DNA of 64,000 nucleotides from positions 52,141-116,140 of the forward strand of contig NZ_FOES01000006.1 of the NCBI RefSeq assembly GCF_900110685.1, read 5' to 3'. A program made the translations under genes and the position numbers. How positions within the stretch are numbered: the stretch's first letter is position 1; every line of letters begins with the position of its first letter. This DNA comes from Piscibacillus halophilus (GTDB lineage Bacteria; Bacillota; Bacilli; Bacillales; Alkalibacillaceae). Under the pieces are notes generated by a model. It had not been told where the DNA came from. It saw only the letters and a program-made list of their open reading frames with translations, and did not search any database. This document shows positions 29,492 to 38,426 of the stretch, one piece after another.

Positions 29492-30430
29492 TTAATCCCC
29501 TTTCTCATCGTGTATCTTGATTCTTGGATCTAAAATGCCGTAAGTGATATCAACTAGAAATAGCATGAGAATTAAGAATGCACTATAAAAAACAGTTGTT
29601 CCCATAATGACAGGGTAATCACGTTCATTAATACTTTGGACAAAATATTGTCCCATACCTGGGATAGCAAAAATCTTTTCAATAACAAATGTGCCTGTGA
29701 GAACACCTGCAAGCAAGGTTCCTAATATGGTTACAACAGGCATCAAAGCGTTTTTAAGAGCGTGCTTAATAATAACTTTATAAGGGGATAAACCTTTGGC
29801 TCGTGCCATCTTAATATAATCCTGGGTTAAGACCTCAAGCATGCTCGAACGAGTTAAACGAGCAATAATGGCCATTGGACCTGTGGCTAATGCAATCGTA
29901 GGCAGAACCATGTGAGCTGGAGACTTCCATGTTGCAACAGGTAGTATATTTAAGTTAACAGCTAGTTGTTGAATTAATAATGTTGCCAGTACGAAGTTTG
30001 GAATAGATATCCCTAAAACAGCAATGGTCATCGCCATATAATCGATGATCTTATTATGTTTTAAAGCGGCTAAGACGCCTAAAGCAATACCAGATATTAA
30101 GGCAACAATGATGGATAAGATCCCAAGTTCAAATGATATAGGGAATCCTCTTCCTAGCAATTCATTAACTGTATCGTTAGGCTTCTTAATCGAAGGTCCA
30201 AAATCAAACGTTGCGATTGATTTTAAGTAATAAACATATTGTATAACCGGTGGTTGGTCCAAATTGAAATGGGCTTCTAAGTTTTCTTGTACCGCTTCAT
30301 TTGAAGTTTTATCAGATACATCATTAAACGGGGAACCAGGAATGGACATCATTAAAATGAATGTAAGAGTCGCGATAATCCAAATGGTTAGAATCGCCAT
30401 AAAAAATCGTTTTATTATGTATTTAAACAT
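29492..30430 (-). CDS. dppB: Peptide ABC transporter permease DppB
   Basis: 312-aa OppB-type permease: first helix IIKRFFMAILTIWIIATLTFILM, family loop SIPGSPF, EAA loop YIKMARAKGLSPYKVIIKHALKNAL. Partner of DppC. The ribosome-binding site is unusual: a run of seven Gs (+ strand C-run 30439-30445) within AAGGGGGGG, a tract length that could slip, though no coding frame is affected. Confidence 0.94.
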   Translation of the reverse strand: MFKYIIKRFFMAILTIWIIATLTFILMMSIPGSPFNDVSDKTSNEAVQENLEAHFNLDQPPVIQYVYYLKSIATFDFGPSIKKPNDTVNELLGRGFPISFELGILSIIVALISGIALGVLAALKHNKIIDYMAMTIAVLGISIPNFVLATLLIQQLAVNLNILPVATWKSPAHMVLPTIALATGPMAIIARLTRSSMLEVLTQDYIKMARAKGLSPYKVIIKHALKNALMPVVTILGTLLAGVLTGTFVIEKIFAIPGMGQYFVQSINERDYPVIMGTTVFYSAFLILMLFLVDITYGILDPRIKIHDEKGD

Positions 30431-30445
30431 AATGCCCGCCCCCCC

Positions 30446-31270
30446 TTAATTAAAAGTCGATTGCATTGCAAGTTCAGTCATAACTAGCATCGCACGATAT
30501 GCTTCTAAAATGTCTTTAGCCTCGAATTTAACCACACAACTATTCGGTTCAATTTCGGTTCCAGGCATTAGTGCAGCCCATTCTGCCTGACCGTAGTTAT
30601 TGAATTCGATTCTAAATGTCGGTTGTTTCGGAGGGATTAACGGTTTAATTTGATCTAGATTTTCAATGGCTTCGATCGTTTTTTCTCTTAATAATTCCCC
30701 GGATTTTTTCGGTGTTAGCGTTTTGACAGCTTGTCTAGTGATGGATTGTTTAACGGCAGCTGTTACAATATTTGGTATTAATTGTTCGGCTTCATTCGCT
30801 GCACCATCATCTCCACCTACCAAAATAACTGGAACCTCGTAGTGACCTGCTACATAGGCGTTTAGACCAAGTTCACCAACAGCGACATCGTTCACGTAAA
30901 AATTCCGCACTCCGAATGTCATCGAATGAGACATCACGCCTGGTTGACCAGCTCTTGCGTGATAACCTAAGAAAATAGCTCCTTGATAAGATTCATCTAA
31001 CCCTTCAACCATCGAATGGGGCTTTACCCCACCCGTAATGAGTTCAGCTTCGTCAAATAATTCATCAACAAGCAAATTGTTCATTTTTGAATGACTATCA
31101 TTAACTAAAAAATAATCACAACCATATTTAAAAGCGGTTTCAATAATGTGGTTAGCTTCCTCGGTCATAATCCGCCTAGCTCTTTCATAATTATGTAACT
31201 GAGAGTCGACAAAAGTATAATCTGGTAACCCTGTTATTCCTTCCATATCTACTGACATATATAATTTCAA
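30446..31270 (-). CDS. dppA: D-aminopeptidase DppA (M55)
   Basis: Zn-dependent D-aminopeptidase cleaving N-terminal D-Ala dipeptides. With TTG at 31270 as start the protein is 274 aa, the same as B. subtilis DppA, and begins MKLYMSVDMEGITGLPD; an ATG at 31288 would overrun the AAGGGGGT ribosome-binding site. Metal ligands Asp8/Glu10, NDSHSKMNNL, GYHARAG, GVMSHSM (nucleophile-region) and GQAEWAALMPGTE are intact. First gene of the dpp-ykf operon. Confidence 0.94.
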   Translation of the reverse strand: MKLYMSVDMEGITGLPDYTFVDSQLHNYERARRIMTEEANHIIETAFKYGCDYFLVNDSHSKMNNLLVDELFDEAELITGGVKPHSMVEGLDESYQGAIFLGYHARAGQPGVMSHSMTFGVRNFYVNDVAVGELGLNAYVAGHYEVPVILVGGDDGAANEAEQLIPNIVTAAVKQSITRQAVKTLTPKKSGELLREKTIEAIENLDQIKPLIPPKQPTFRIEFNNYGQAEWAALMPGTEIEPNSCVVKFEAKDILEAYRAMLVMTELAMQSTFN

Positions 31271-31350
31271 ATGACAAACCCCCTTCATGATGACATGTAA
31301 AAATATTTAATTTAATGTATATAAATCTATCAAATTTTCTAAAAAAAATC

Positions 31351-31365
31351 AATTTTTAGCAAATT
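31351..31365. promoter_or_regulatory. CodY-like box between dppA and acsA
   Basis: AATTTTTAGCAAATT matches 13 of 15 positions of the CodY consensus AATTTTCWGAAAATT. B. subtilis dpp is a known CodY target. A weaker 12/15 match lies at 31333-31347. Confidence 0.5.
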
Positions 31366-31393
31366 ATTTTAAGGTGAATTTTTATCACTTTAA

Positions 31394-31407
31394 AAAAAGC
31401 GCTTTCT
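31394..31407. promoter_or_regulatory. cre-like CcpA site between dppA and acsA
   Basis: AAAAAGCGCTTTCT resembles the cre core TGAAAGCGCTTTCA (11/14). acsA is carbon-catabolite controlled in B. subtilis. It lies about 110 bp before acsA and 125 bp before dppA. Confidence 0.5.
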
Positions 31408-31429
31408 CGTTTACAATAGTTAGTAACAG

Positions 31430-31444
31430 AATTTTCACATAATA
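31430..31444. promoter_or_regulatory. Second CodY-like box, acsA side
   Basis: AATTTTCACATAATA matches 12 of 15 CodY consensus positions, 14 bp before the TTGACA at 31458. Confidence 0.35.
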
Positions 31445-31457
31445 AGAAAATTTTGAT

Positions 31458-31486
31458 TTGACAAATTCATTTTAATGTAATAGGTA
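31458..31486 (+). promoter_or_regulatory. Candidate acsA promoter
   Basis: Good -35 TTGACA (31458-31463) with a weak -10 TAGGTA 17 bp later (31481-31486), 30 bp before the acsA start. Confidence 0.35.
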
Positions 31487-31516
31487 AATTAATAAAAAAT
31501 AGTTGAGGTGATAGAA

Positions 31517-33235
31517 ATGGCAGAAGTAAAAGAATTACAAGCATCAAGTGGCAAACACAACTTGGACAACTATGAACATACTTACGAGAACTTTGACTGG
31601 GAAGAAACTAAAAAAGCTTTTTCATGGTATGAAACCGGTAAAGTCAATATTGCCTATGAAGCTATCGATCGATATGCAGATGATCCAAATAAAAAGGATC
31701 AAGTTGCCCTTCATTACGTGGCGCCAGATCGTGAAGAGAAGTTAACATTTGAACAATTAAGTAAGAAAAGTAACCAATTTGCAAATGTCCTTAAGAATCA
31801 AGGGATTGAAAAGGGAGACCGTGTCTTTTTATTCATGCCGAGATCTCCTGAATTCTATGCTAGTTTTCTAGGAATCTTAAAAGTTGGAGCGATTGCTGGG
31901 CCATTATTTGAAGCGTTTATGGAGCAAGCCGTCCAAGATCGTTTGGAAGATAGTGAAGCAACGATGCTCATCACGACGCCTGACTTATTATACCGTGTTC
32001 CCCAAGATCAATTACCTGACTTAAAGAAAGTCGTTTTAGTTGGGGATTCAAAGGATATAGATGATAGCTATATTGATTATCATGCGGAAATAAAAGAAGC
32101 TAGTGATGAGTTCGACATTGAGTGGGTTGATTTAGAAGATGGAATGGTGATTCACTATACATCTGGTTCAACCGGGAAACCAAAAGGGGTTTATCACGTT
32201 CACAATGCCATGATTCAACACTATCAAACTGGTAAGTGGGTGCTAGATTTACGAGAGGACGATGTATACTGGTGTACAGCTGACCCAGGCTGGGTAACTG
32301 GTACGAGTTACGGTATCTTTGCTCCATGGTTAAATGGAGTCACAAACGTAATTGTAGGTGGACGCTTTACTCCAGATGCTTGGTATGAAGCATTAGATAA
32401 TTATAATGTAACCGTTTGGTATTCGGCACCAACCGCATTCCGTAAATTAATGAGCGCTGGAGAAGAAGTAGCGAAGAAATATGACTTATCTTCTGTTCGC
32501 CATATCTTAAGTGTTGGTGAACCGTTAAACCCTGAAGTTATTCATTGGGGATTAAAAGCGTTTGACCGTCGTATTCACGATACATGGTGGATGACTGAGA
32601 CTGGGGCACAGTTAATTTGTAACTACCCTTCTATGGATATTCGTCCAGGATCAATGGGTAAACCGATTCCAGGTGTCGTTGCTTCAATCGTTGATGACCA
32701 AGGTAATGAGTTACCTCCAAATCGTATGGGTAACCTAGCGATTAAAAAAGGTTGGCCGTCGATGATGCGCGCGATTTGGAAGAGACCTGAAAAGTATGAA
32801 AGCTATTTCTTAAACGGCTGGTATGTATCAGGTGATAGCGCATACCGAGATGAAGATGGTTATTTCTGGTTCCAAGGTCGTTTAGATGATGTGATTAACA
32901 CGTCTGGTGAACGTGTAGGTCCATTTGAAGTTGAGAGTAAATTAATTGAACATGAAGCAGTTTCTGAAGCGGGTGTTATTGGTAAGCCTGACCCAGAACG
33001 TGGAGAAATCATAAAAGCTTTCATTTCATTAAATGAGGGATATGAGGAATCTGAAGAATTACTAGAAGACATTCGACAGTTTGTTAAGACTGGTCTAGCA
33101 GCTCATGCGGCTCCTAGAGAAATTGAAGTCACGAATACCATTCCAAAAACGCGAAGTGGTAAGATTATGCGTCGTCTTCTTAAAGCTCGTGAGTTAGGTC
33201 TACCTGAAGGCGATACATCTACATTAGAAGAGTAA
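31517..33235 (+). CDS. acsA: Acetyl-CoA synthetase (acetate-CoA ligase)
   Basis: Converts acetate, ATP and CoA to acetyl-CoA. 572 aa from the ATG at 31517, the same length as B. subtilis AcsA; a GTG at 31508 lies inside the GAGGTG ribosome-binding site. AMP-binding motif YTSGSTGKPKGV, WWMTETGAQ, YVSGDSA and the C-terminal PKTRSGKIMRRLL, whose Lys is the AcuA acetylation site in homologues. Very close to AcsA across its length. The acuABC genes that flank acsA in B. subtilis are not here; dppA is divergent instead. Confidence 0.95.
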   Translation: MAEVKELQASSGKHNLDNYEHTYENFDWEETKKAFSWYETGKVNIAYEAIDRYADDPNKKDQVALHYVAPDREEKLTFEQLSKKSNQFANVLKNQGIEKGDRVFLFMPRSPEFYASFLGILKVGAIAGPLFEAFMEQAVQDRLEDSEATMLITTPDLLYRVPQDQLPDLKKVVLVGDSKDIDDSYIDYHAEIKEASDEFDIEWVDLEDGMVIHYTSGSTGKPKGVYHVHNAMIQHYQTGKWVLDLREDDVYWCTADPGWVTGTSYGIFAPWLNGVTNVIVGGRFTPDAWYEALDNYNVTVWYSAPTAFRKLMSAGEEVAKKYDLSSVRHILSVGEPLNPEVIHWGLKAFDRRIHDTWWMTETGAQLICNYPSMDIRPGSMGKPIPGVVASIVDDQGNELPPNRMGNLAIKKGWPSMMRAIWKRPEKYESYFLNGWYVSGDSAYRDEDGYFWFQGRLDDVINTSGERVGPFEVESKLIEHEAVSEAGVIGKPDPERGEIIKAFISLNEGYEESEELLEDIRQFVKTGLAAHAAPREIEVTNTIPKTRSGKIMRRLLKARELGLPEGDTSTLEE

Positions 33236-33243
33236 TCATTTCT

Positions 33244-33275
33244 AACCCTGAAGCATTGATTGCTTCAGGGTTTTT
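33244..33275 (+). terminator. Terminator after acsA
   Basis: AACCCTGAAGCA (33244-33255) pairs with TGCTTCAGGGTT (33261-33272), T-run to 33275. Confidence 0.92.
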
Positions 33276-33301
33276 AGCGTTTAATCATAAGAGGTGGTTT
33301 T

Positions 33302-34231
33302 TTGAATTCAAAGGTGAAAAAGAAGTTTTTGTTATTCGTGATGATCATTGTTCTAATATCCATCAGTGTTTATAGCTATAACGCCTATATAAAACAACAA
33401 GAAATGGTCAAAAGCTATAAAAGAGAGTATGAAAGCCTTAAGCAGTCGGTTGAAGAATTTAAGTCAAAACTAGAAGTAGGGCCTATGAAGGATTCATCCA
33501 GTCATCTATATATCATGGAATTCTATCAGGGATTAATTCGCGAGAATAATTTTGAGAAACAATTAATCCGTTTAAATCGAGATTATCGAGATGTGGATTT
33601 AAGCAATGTCAAAAAAGATGTTAACGACCTAGAGATTGAGGAAATAAATAAGAATTTAGATCAAATAGATACAAACATTAGGCAATTAAATAGTATGATC
33701 TATCAAAATGAAATCATTGATCAAGAAATTGATGTTATGTTTAGTGGAGATTATTCGGTATTAGATGATGTGGAAATCATCGAGGATTTGATTGACGAGC
33801 AAGCTAGGATTAGAAGTGAATTGATTAATCTGGAATTACATAAAGATTTTGCAGCGGCAAAAATGGAATTAGATCAAGCCATGCGATACAAAGAACGTTT
33901 TTTTGACCATGCAGAGCGAGGAATTTATGCGGAAATCGATTATTACTATTATTTAAGTCTTATAGAAGAAGACGAAATAGAATTAGAAGAGCTCTCTGAG
34001 TTAATAGAAAAGGAACAGAACACTGATTTTAAAGACGAATTAATCAATAAAGCAAATGAAAAAACTCAAACTATAGAAGAACTAAATGAACTGGCCGATT
34101 TAAGTTATGAAGAAGCATTACATGCTTACGAGCAAGGTTTTGATTTTTTAAGTCGGTATGCTGAGATTTTGGATGTTGAACTAGAAACGTTAGATCATTA
34201 TCCTACCGATGAAACGCATGATGGATTATAA
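33302..34231 (+). CDS. Membrane-anchored extracytoplasmic coiled-coil protein, unknown function
   Basis: 309 aa, not recognised as a named family. Basic N-terminus, one transmembrane helix (about 9-27), then an almost wholly helical, highly acidic extracytoplasmic part rich in E, D, L and I with several coiled-coil stretches (about 35-60, 100-135, 150-200, 220-265). No lipobox, no cysteine and no catalytic motif. TTG start, 5 bp after GAGGTGG. It has its own downstream terminator. A structural, cell-wall-binding or YkyA-like role is possible but unsupported. Confidence 0.7.
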   Translation: MNSKVKKKFLLFVMIIVLISISVYSYNAYIKQQEMVKSYKREYESLKQSVEEFKSKLEVGPMKDSSSHLYIMEFYQGLIRENNFEKQLIRLNRDYRDVDLSNVKKDVNDLEIEEINKNLDQIDTNIRQLNSMIYQNEIIDQEIDVMFSGDYSVLDDVEIIEDLIDEQARIRSELINLELHKDFAAAKMELDQAMRYKERFFDHAERGIYAEIDYYYYLSLIEEDEIELEELSELIEKEQNTDFKDELINKANEKTQTIEELNELADLSYEEALHAYEQGFDFLSRYAEILDVELETLDHYPTDETHDGL

Positions 34232-34267
34232 TATTAACTGTCTTAGAAATTATATTTTAATAACGTT

Positions 34268-34302
34268 AAACACCCTTTTTTATGAAGGGTGTTTGTATTT
34301 TT
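34268..34302 (+). terminator. Terminator after coiled-coil gene
   Basis: AAACACCCTT (34268-34277) pairs with AAGGGTGTTT (34285-34294), then GTATTTTTA. Confidence 0.8.
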
Positions 34303-34337
34303 ATACTTCTAGATAATACAAAGAAAGCAGTGATCTT

Positions 34338-35624
34338 ATGTTCTCAATTATTCAATGGTTTATATTTTTACTCGCCAATGCGGTGGCCATCCCAATTGTC
34401 ATTGGGTCAATTTTTCACATGGAAGCTATGGAAATTATGCTACTTATGCAACGGACCTTCTTTATAATTGGATTGGCGTGTTTCTTACAAGGTTGGTTAG
34501 GTCATAAATTGCAGATTGTCGATGGACCCGCGGGATTATGGGTTAGTACGTTTGCAGTGTTTGCTGCAAGCATTGGTTCAACAGGTGCTGCTGGAATTGA
34601 AGCGCTACAACTATTAGAGATGGCGATGATCTTAACAGGTGTTTTATTAATGATATTTGGGGTATTTAGACTATCAGGAAAAGTCATATCGTACTTTACC
34701 CCGTTAGTGACAGGTGTATTCTTAACATTACTGACTTTTCAGTTGAGTGGCACTTTTTTACAAGGTATGTTTGGTATTTCTGATCAGGTACAACAAGCAC
34801 AAATGGGCGGTTTTTCAATCGCATTAATCACTTTTATAGCGGTCTTGTTGTTTTCTAACTTCTTTCATGGCTGGGTTAAAAGTTATGCGGTGTTGTTAGG
34901 AATTGCATTAGGCTGGATCCTTTTTGAATTATTAATCGATCAGCCGAAAGAAACCGTATCCTCGCAACCGTGGCTTTCAATTCCAGAATGGTTTGCTTGG
35001 GGCGCCCCTCAATTTGATTGGAGTATTGTGCCTGTCGCAGTTCTAACAGGGCTTATTTTATTATCGAATATTGTGGCATCCTTATCGGCTGCAACTGAAG
35101 TTATGGATGGAAAAGCTAGATTTACCGTGAGTCAGATGAATCGAGGGAGTTTTATGTTAGGTGTAAACCATGGCATCTCAGGTGTGTTCTCAGGGGTTGC
35201 GGTGGTGCCACTTGCCTCATCAGCCGGCTTTATACAATTAACTGGAGAGAAACGCAAAAGTCCTTTTATGTGGGCTTCATTGCTTCTTATTATAGTCGCT
35301 TTCTTTCCACCAATTATTTCGTTTCTTGCCGGAATTCCTTCACCAATTGCTAATGCAGCGTTATTAGCGACGTTTGTTCAATTAATGGGATTAGGCTTAA
35401 GGAACTTAATGGCGGAAGAATTAGATCAGAGACGTTTAACGATCATAACAGTTTCGCTATTACTAGGATCAGGATTGATGTTTATTCCTTCTGAAAGCTT
35501 TGCACAACTTCCAGGAACGGTTCGCCAGGTGATTAGTAACGGAATGTTAGTAGGAACCGTGTTAGCCGTTATTTTTGAACAGTTATGGAAAAAGGAAGAT
35601 AGAAACGAGGTATCAAGTACATAA
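34338..35624 (+). CDS. NCS2-like nucleobase (purine/pyrimidine) permease
   Basis: 428-aa polytopic membrane protein with 12-14 hydrophobic segments. Features recalling the NCS2 family are the duplicated 7-helix layout, GPAGLWVSTFAVFAAS in the first half, GVNHGISGVFSGVAVVPLASSAGFIQLTGEKRKS in the second and FFPPIISFLAGIPSPIANAALLATFVQLMGLGLRNL. Substrate cannot be deduced; purine, uracil or xanthine are family substrates. ATG with AAAGAAAG upstream. The next gene starts 32 bp downstream and could be co-transcribed. Confidence 0.75.
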   Translation: MFSIIQWFIFLLANAVAIPIVIGSIFHMEAMEIMLLMQRTFFIIGLACFLQGWLGHKLQIVDGPAGLWVSTFAVFAASIGSTGAAGIEALQLLEMAMILTGVLLMIFGVFRLSGKVISYFTPLVTGVFLTLLTFQLSGTFLQGMFGISDQVQQAQMGGFSIALITFIAVLLFSNFFHGWVKSYAVLLGIALGWILFELLIDQPKETVSSQPWLSIPEWFAWGAPQFDWSIVPVAVLTGLILLSNIVASLSAATEVMDGKARFTVSQMNRGSFMLGVNHGISGVFSGVAVVPLASSAGFIQLTGEKRKSPFMWASLLLIIVAFFPPIISFLAGIPSPIANAALLATFVQLMGLGLRNLMAEELDQRRLTIITVSLLLGSGLMFIPSESFAQLPGTVRQVISNGMLVGTVLAVIFEQLWKKEDRNEVSST

Positions 35625-35656
35625 TATAAATAAGTTAATTAAAGTAGGTGATCGTT

Positions 35657-36967
35657 TTGGATCAGAAAATTTATGATTTTATAGGAATTGGTGTTGGACC
35701 TTATAATTTAAGTTTAGCGGCTTTAACAGAAGATATGGAAGATATAGACCGTATATTTTTTGATCAGACACCCAAAATGGAATGGCATCCAGGCATGTTA
35801 ATTGAAGGTACAGATTTACAAGTCCCTTTTATGGCAGATTTAGTGACCTTTGCCGATCCAACTAGTCGTTTCAGTTATTTAAATTATTTAAAGGAACATG
35901 ATCGATTATATAAATTTTTCTTTTTTAAAAAATTAGAGGTACCTAGAAATGAATATAATGATTATTTACAATGGGCAACCGACCAAATCAGCGGTGTTTA
36001 TTTTGGAAAAAAAGTAGTCGATATGGTGGATCACTCAGATGATCAAGGTGCTTATTATGAGCTAGTCATTCTTGATATGGATACTCATAAAACAGAGAGG
36101 TATTATGCCAAACATGTGGTCATGGCAACAGGTAGTGAACCATTTTTATTAGATAATATGCAAGGATTTCCAAATGAAGATGTTATTCATACGAGTCGTT
36201 ATCTTTATGAGAAAGAGGCTTTGATGAAATCAGATCATATCACCATTGTAGGGTCTGGTCAGAGTGCAGCTGAAATTTTTTATGATTTATTAGAAGAACG
36301 AGAAAATTACGAGTTTCATCTAAGTTGGCTGACACGGTCTGAAGGAATTTTCCAGTTAGAAGCGGCTAAAATAGGACAAGAATTCTTTTCACCTGATTAT
36401 ATTGATTATTTTCACCAGCTTCCATTAGACAAACGGAAAGAAGCTTTGGACACTCTGGATCCACTACGTCATGGAATCGACATTTCTACATTAAATGGTA
36501 TTTATGACATGTTATATCATTATTCGGTTGGCGAGGAAGATCCTAAAATAACAATACAGCCGTTAACGGAAGTCAATAATATAGAGAAGCATGATCAAGG
36601 TTATTTATTAAAATGTCAACAATGGCAAGAAGAAACGGCGTTTGTTTACCAAACTGAAAAAGTAATTGTTGCGACTGGATATAAACCGAATATTCCAGAG
36701 TGGTTTTTAGAACGATATGAAGATGAAATTGTTTGGGAAGACGAGCATTTATTTAAGGTGAAGCGGAACTACGAATTGACCTTTAAAGAGCCTAAAGCCA
36801 ACAAATTTTATATCGTAACCAATCTCGAACACTCTCATGGGACAGCTGCTACGAACCTAGGTTTGGCCGTTCAACGTAATATGGAAATCATTAATGATTT
36901 AACTGGAGAAGAACGATTTAAGTTAAAGAAACCTCAAACATTTCAAAGGTTTGCACCTAAAATATAA
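35657..36967 (+). CDS. Lysine/ornithine N-monooxygenase family flavoprotein (IucD/PvdA-like)
   Basis: 436-aa FAD- and NADPH-dependent N-hydroxylating monooxygenase homologue. FAD-binding FIGIGVGPYNLSLAAL near the N-terminus, W-HPGM...L(Q)VPFMADLVTFADPTS.FSYLNYL (substrate loop), NADPH-binding TIVGSGQSAAEIF, and ATGYKPNIP. Family members hydroxylate the side-chain amine of Lys or Orn for hydroxamate siderophores. TTG start at 35657, 5 bp after AGGTGA. No siderophore synthetase or iron-uptake gene lies in this window, so substrate and role are open. Confidence 0.85.
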   Translation: MDQKIYDFIGIGVGPYNLSLAALTEDMEDIDRIFFDQTPKMEWHPGMLIEGTDLQVPFMADLVTFADPTSRFSYLNYLKEHDRLYKFFFFKKLEVPRNEYNDYLQWATDQISGVYFGKKVVDMVDHSDDQGAYYELVILDMDTHKTERYYAKHVVMATGSEPFLLDNMQGFPNEDVIHTSRYLYEKEALMKSDHITIVGSGQSAAEIFYDLLEERENYEFHLSWLTRSEGIFQLEAAKIGQEFFSPDYIDYFHQLPLDKRKEALDTLDPLRHGIDISTLNGIYDMLYHYSVGEEDPKITIQPLTEVNNIEKHDQGYLLKCQQWQEETAFVYQTEKVIVATGYKPNIPEWFLERYEDEIVWEDEHLFKVKRNYELTFKEPKANKFYIVTNLEHSHGTAATNLGLAVQRNMEIINDLTGEERFKLKKPQTFQRFAPKI

Positions 36968-36970
36968 AAT

Positions 36971-36995
36971 GTTTAAACTAATGATGAAAGGGAAT
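36971..36995 (+). promoter_or_regulatory. Sigma-B-type promoter of PfpI gene
   Basis: GTTTAA (36971-36976), 13-bp spacer, GGGAAT (36990-36995), a close match to the general-stress consensus GTTTAA-N12/15-GGGTAT. It lies 47 bp before a PfpI protein whose relatives are general stress proteins. Confidence 0.65.
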
Positions 36996-37042
36996 GAACA
37001 TTAATGTAAATCTTATAAATATGTCTAAAGGAGGCATTCATC

Positions 37043-37561
37043 ATGGGTAAAAAGATTGCATGCTTATTAACAGATATGTTTGAAGATAGTGAGTACACGG
37101 AACCTGCTAATGCTTATCGTGAAGCAGGACACACTGTTGTGACGATTGAAAAGGAAAAAGGTAAAATCGTCACAGGTAAGCAAGGCGAAGCTGAAGTTGA
37201 GATTGATTTAAGCATTGATGAAGTTCAACCTGAAGAGTTTGATGCATTATTTATTCCGGGTGGTTTTTCACCAGATATTTTACGTGGCGATGAACGATTT
37301 GTATGGTTTGCCAAACACTTCATGGAGCAAGATAAACCAGTGTTCGCTATTTGCCATGGACCACAACTACTAATTACTGCAAAAACGTTAGATGGTCGTA
37401 CAGCGACAGGGTATAAATCAATACGTGTAGATATGGAAAATGCCGGTGTTAACTTCAAAGACGAAGAGGTGGTATCATGCCACGATCAATTAATTACAAG
37501 TCGTCAGCCGGATGATATACCTGCATTTAACAAAGAATCACTTAAAGTGTTAGAAAAGTAA
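37043..37561 (+). CDS. PfpI/DJ-1 family protein (general stress protein 18-like)
   Basis: 172-aa class I glutamine-amidotransferase-like protein of the PfpI group (YfkM/YraA relatives in B. subtilis; reported as glyoxalase, deglycase or protease). Nucleophile elbow Cys104-His105 in FAICHGPQLL, upstream LFIPGGFSPD loop with the conserved acidic residue, and the ARTATGYKSI-like block. RBS AAAGGAGG. A sigma-B-type promoter upstream supports stress induction. Confidence 0.92.
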   Translation: MGKKIACLLTDMFEDSEYTEPANAYREAGHTVVTIEKEKGKIVTGKQGEAEVEIDLSIDEVQPEEFDALFIPGGFSPDILRGDERFVWFAKHFMEQDKPVFAICHGPQLLITAKTLDGRTATGYKSIRVDMENAGVNFKDEEVVSCHDQLITSRQPDDIPAFNKESLKVLEK

Positions 37562-37574
37562 CCATAATGACAAC

Positions 37575-37604
37575 AAGGCTCAAACATTAATGTTTGAGCC
37601 TTTT
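37575..37604 (+). terminator. Terminator after PfpI gene
   Basis: Perfect 28-nt palindrome (37575-37602; arm AAGGCTCAAACATT) followed by TTTT. Confidence 0.85.
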
Positions 37605-37664
37605 GCTATCAAATTGGGCTTTTTAACATACAATATTAAAAATGCCATGTTAAAGGATGATTGG

Positions 37665-38426
37665 ATGATTGTCTCCGCTCATGATGGTCGTTATCAATTA
37701 TTTACCCAACATAACCATTCTATATTAAGCGGTCAATTTGTCCCTTATTGGGAGGATCAGTTGTTTATCGGAGCAGAATATTTTAAAGATGTTCAACTGG
37801 CGGTTCGTGAACATGATCGTGCTTGGATTCCTTTAGATCAAACGCCTATTTGGAATGCTGATAAAAAGTTACCTCATTCATTTATGGACTATCCGCAGAA
37901 ACCGAAGTTGGAAGCATATACAAAAGGCATTGATGAAGTGGAACAATTATCACCCTATGCTGGACTATTAAATAGTCTTCATTTCCTGTCTTTTTTTAAA
38001 GAAAAGACGACAGACTCAGACATTTCTCGATTCATTTCCCGGGAAATTGACAGACAAAATCAGATTAGAGAACAGCTAGGTATAGGATCTGACGAGGAAA
38101 TAATGGATTTTCATTTCAAACTTCTTCAATTTTGCGATGATTTATCATTATACATTTGTTTAAACAAGCCTAATGTGTCTAAACAAGAAGAAAATTTTAT
38201 GTTCAGAGAAGGATTTAGGCAGTGTTTTTCAGGTTTAAATAATAAGATCACAGCCTACTGGGTTGATGAAGAGGTTATTGAGTTGAAGCCGTTTCCCTTT
38301 AAAGCTCCTTTTAAAGTGTCCATTCCTTATAAGGAATTAACGGAAGAAGAGGTTGAAGAAAAGGGGTTAGAACAAGCATATCGTCAATCAGTTGAGAGGG
38401 TCCGAAGTGTTATCATATCTTATTAA
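37665..38426 (+). CDS. DUF3891 family protein
   Basis: 254-aa protein whose N-terminus MIVSAHDGRYQLFTQHNHSILSGQF matches DUF3891; His-rich helical core (REHDRAWI, FMDYPQ, FHFKLLQFCDDLSLYICLN) suggests an HD-like or metal-binding fold, which is inference. The frame is open from 37590 through the preceding terminator; AAAGGA 7 nt before the ATG at 37665 decides the start. Function unknown. A weak TTGGGC-N17-TAAAAA (37614-37642) may be its promoter. Confidence 0.82.
   Translation: MIVSAHDGRYQLFTQHNHSILSGQFVPYWEDQLFIGAEYFKDVQLAVREHDRAWIPLDQTPIWNADKKLPHSFMDYPQKPKLEAYTKGIDEVEQLSPYAGLLNSLHFLSFFKEKTTDSDISRFISREIDRQNQIREQLGIGSDEEIMDFHFKLLQFCDDLSLYICLNKPNVSKQEENFMFREGFRQCFSGLNNKITAYWVDEEVIELKPFPFKAPFKVSIPYKELTEEEVEEKGLEQAYRQSVERVRSVIISY

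Noticed and set aside
30439..30445. Phase-variable homopolymer tract in the dppB leader
   Set aside because: Only seven bases, located in the Shine-Dalgarno region and not in a coding frame; slippage would have little effect.
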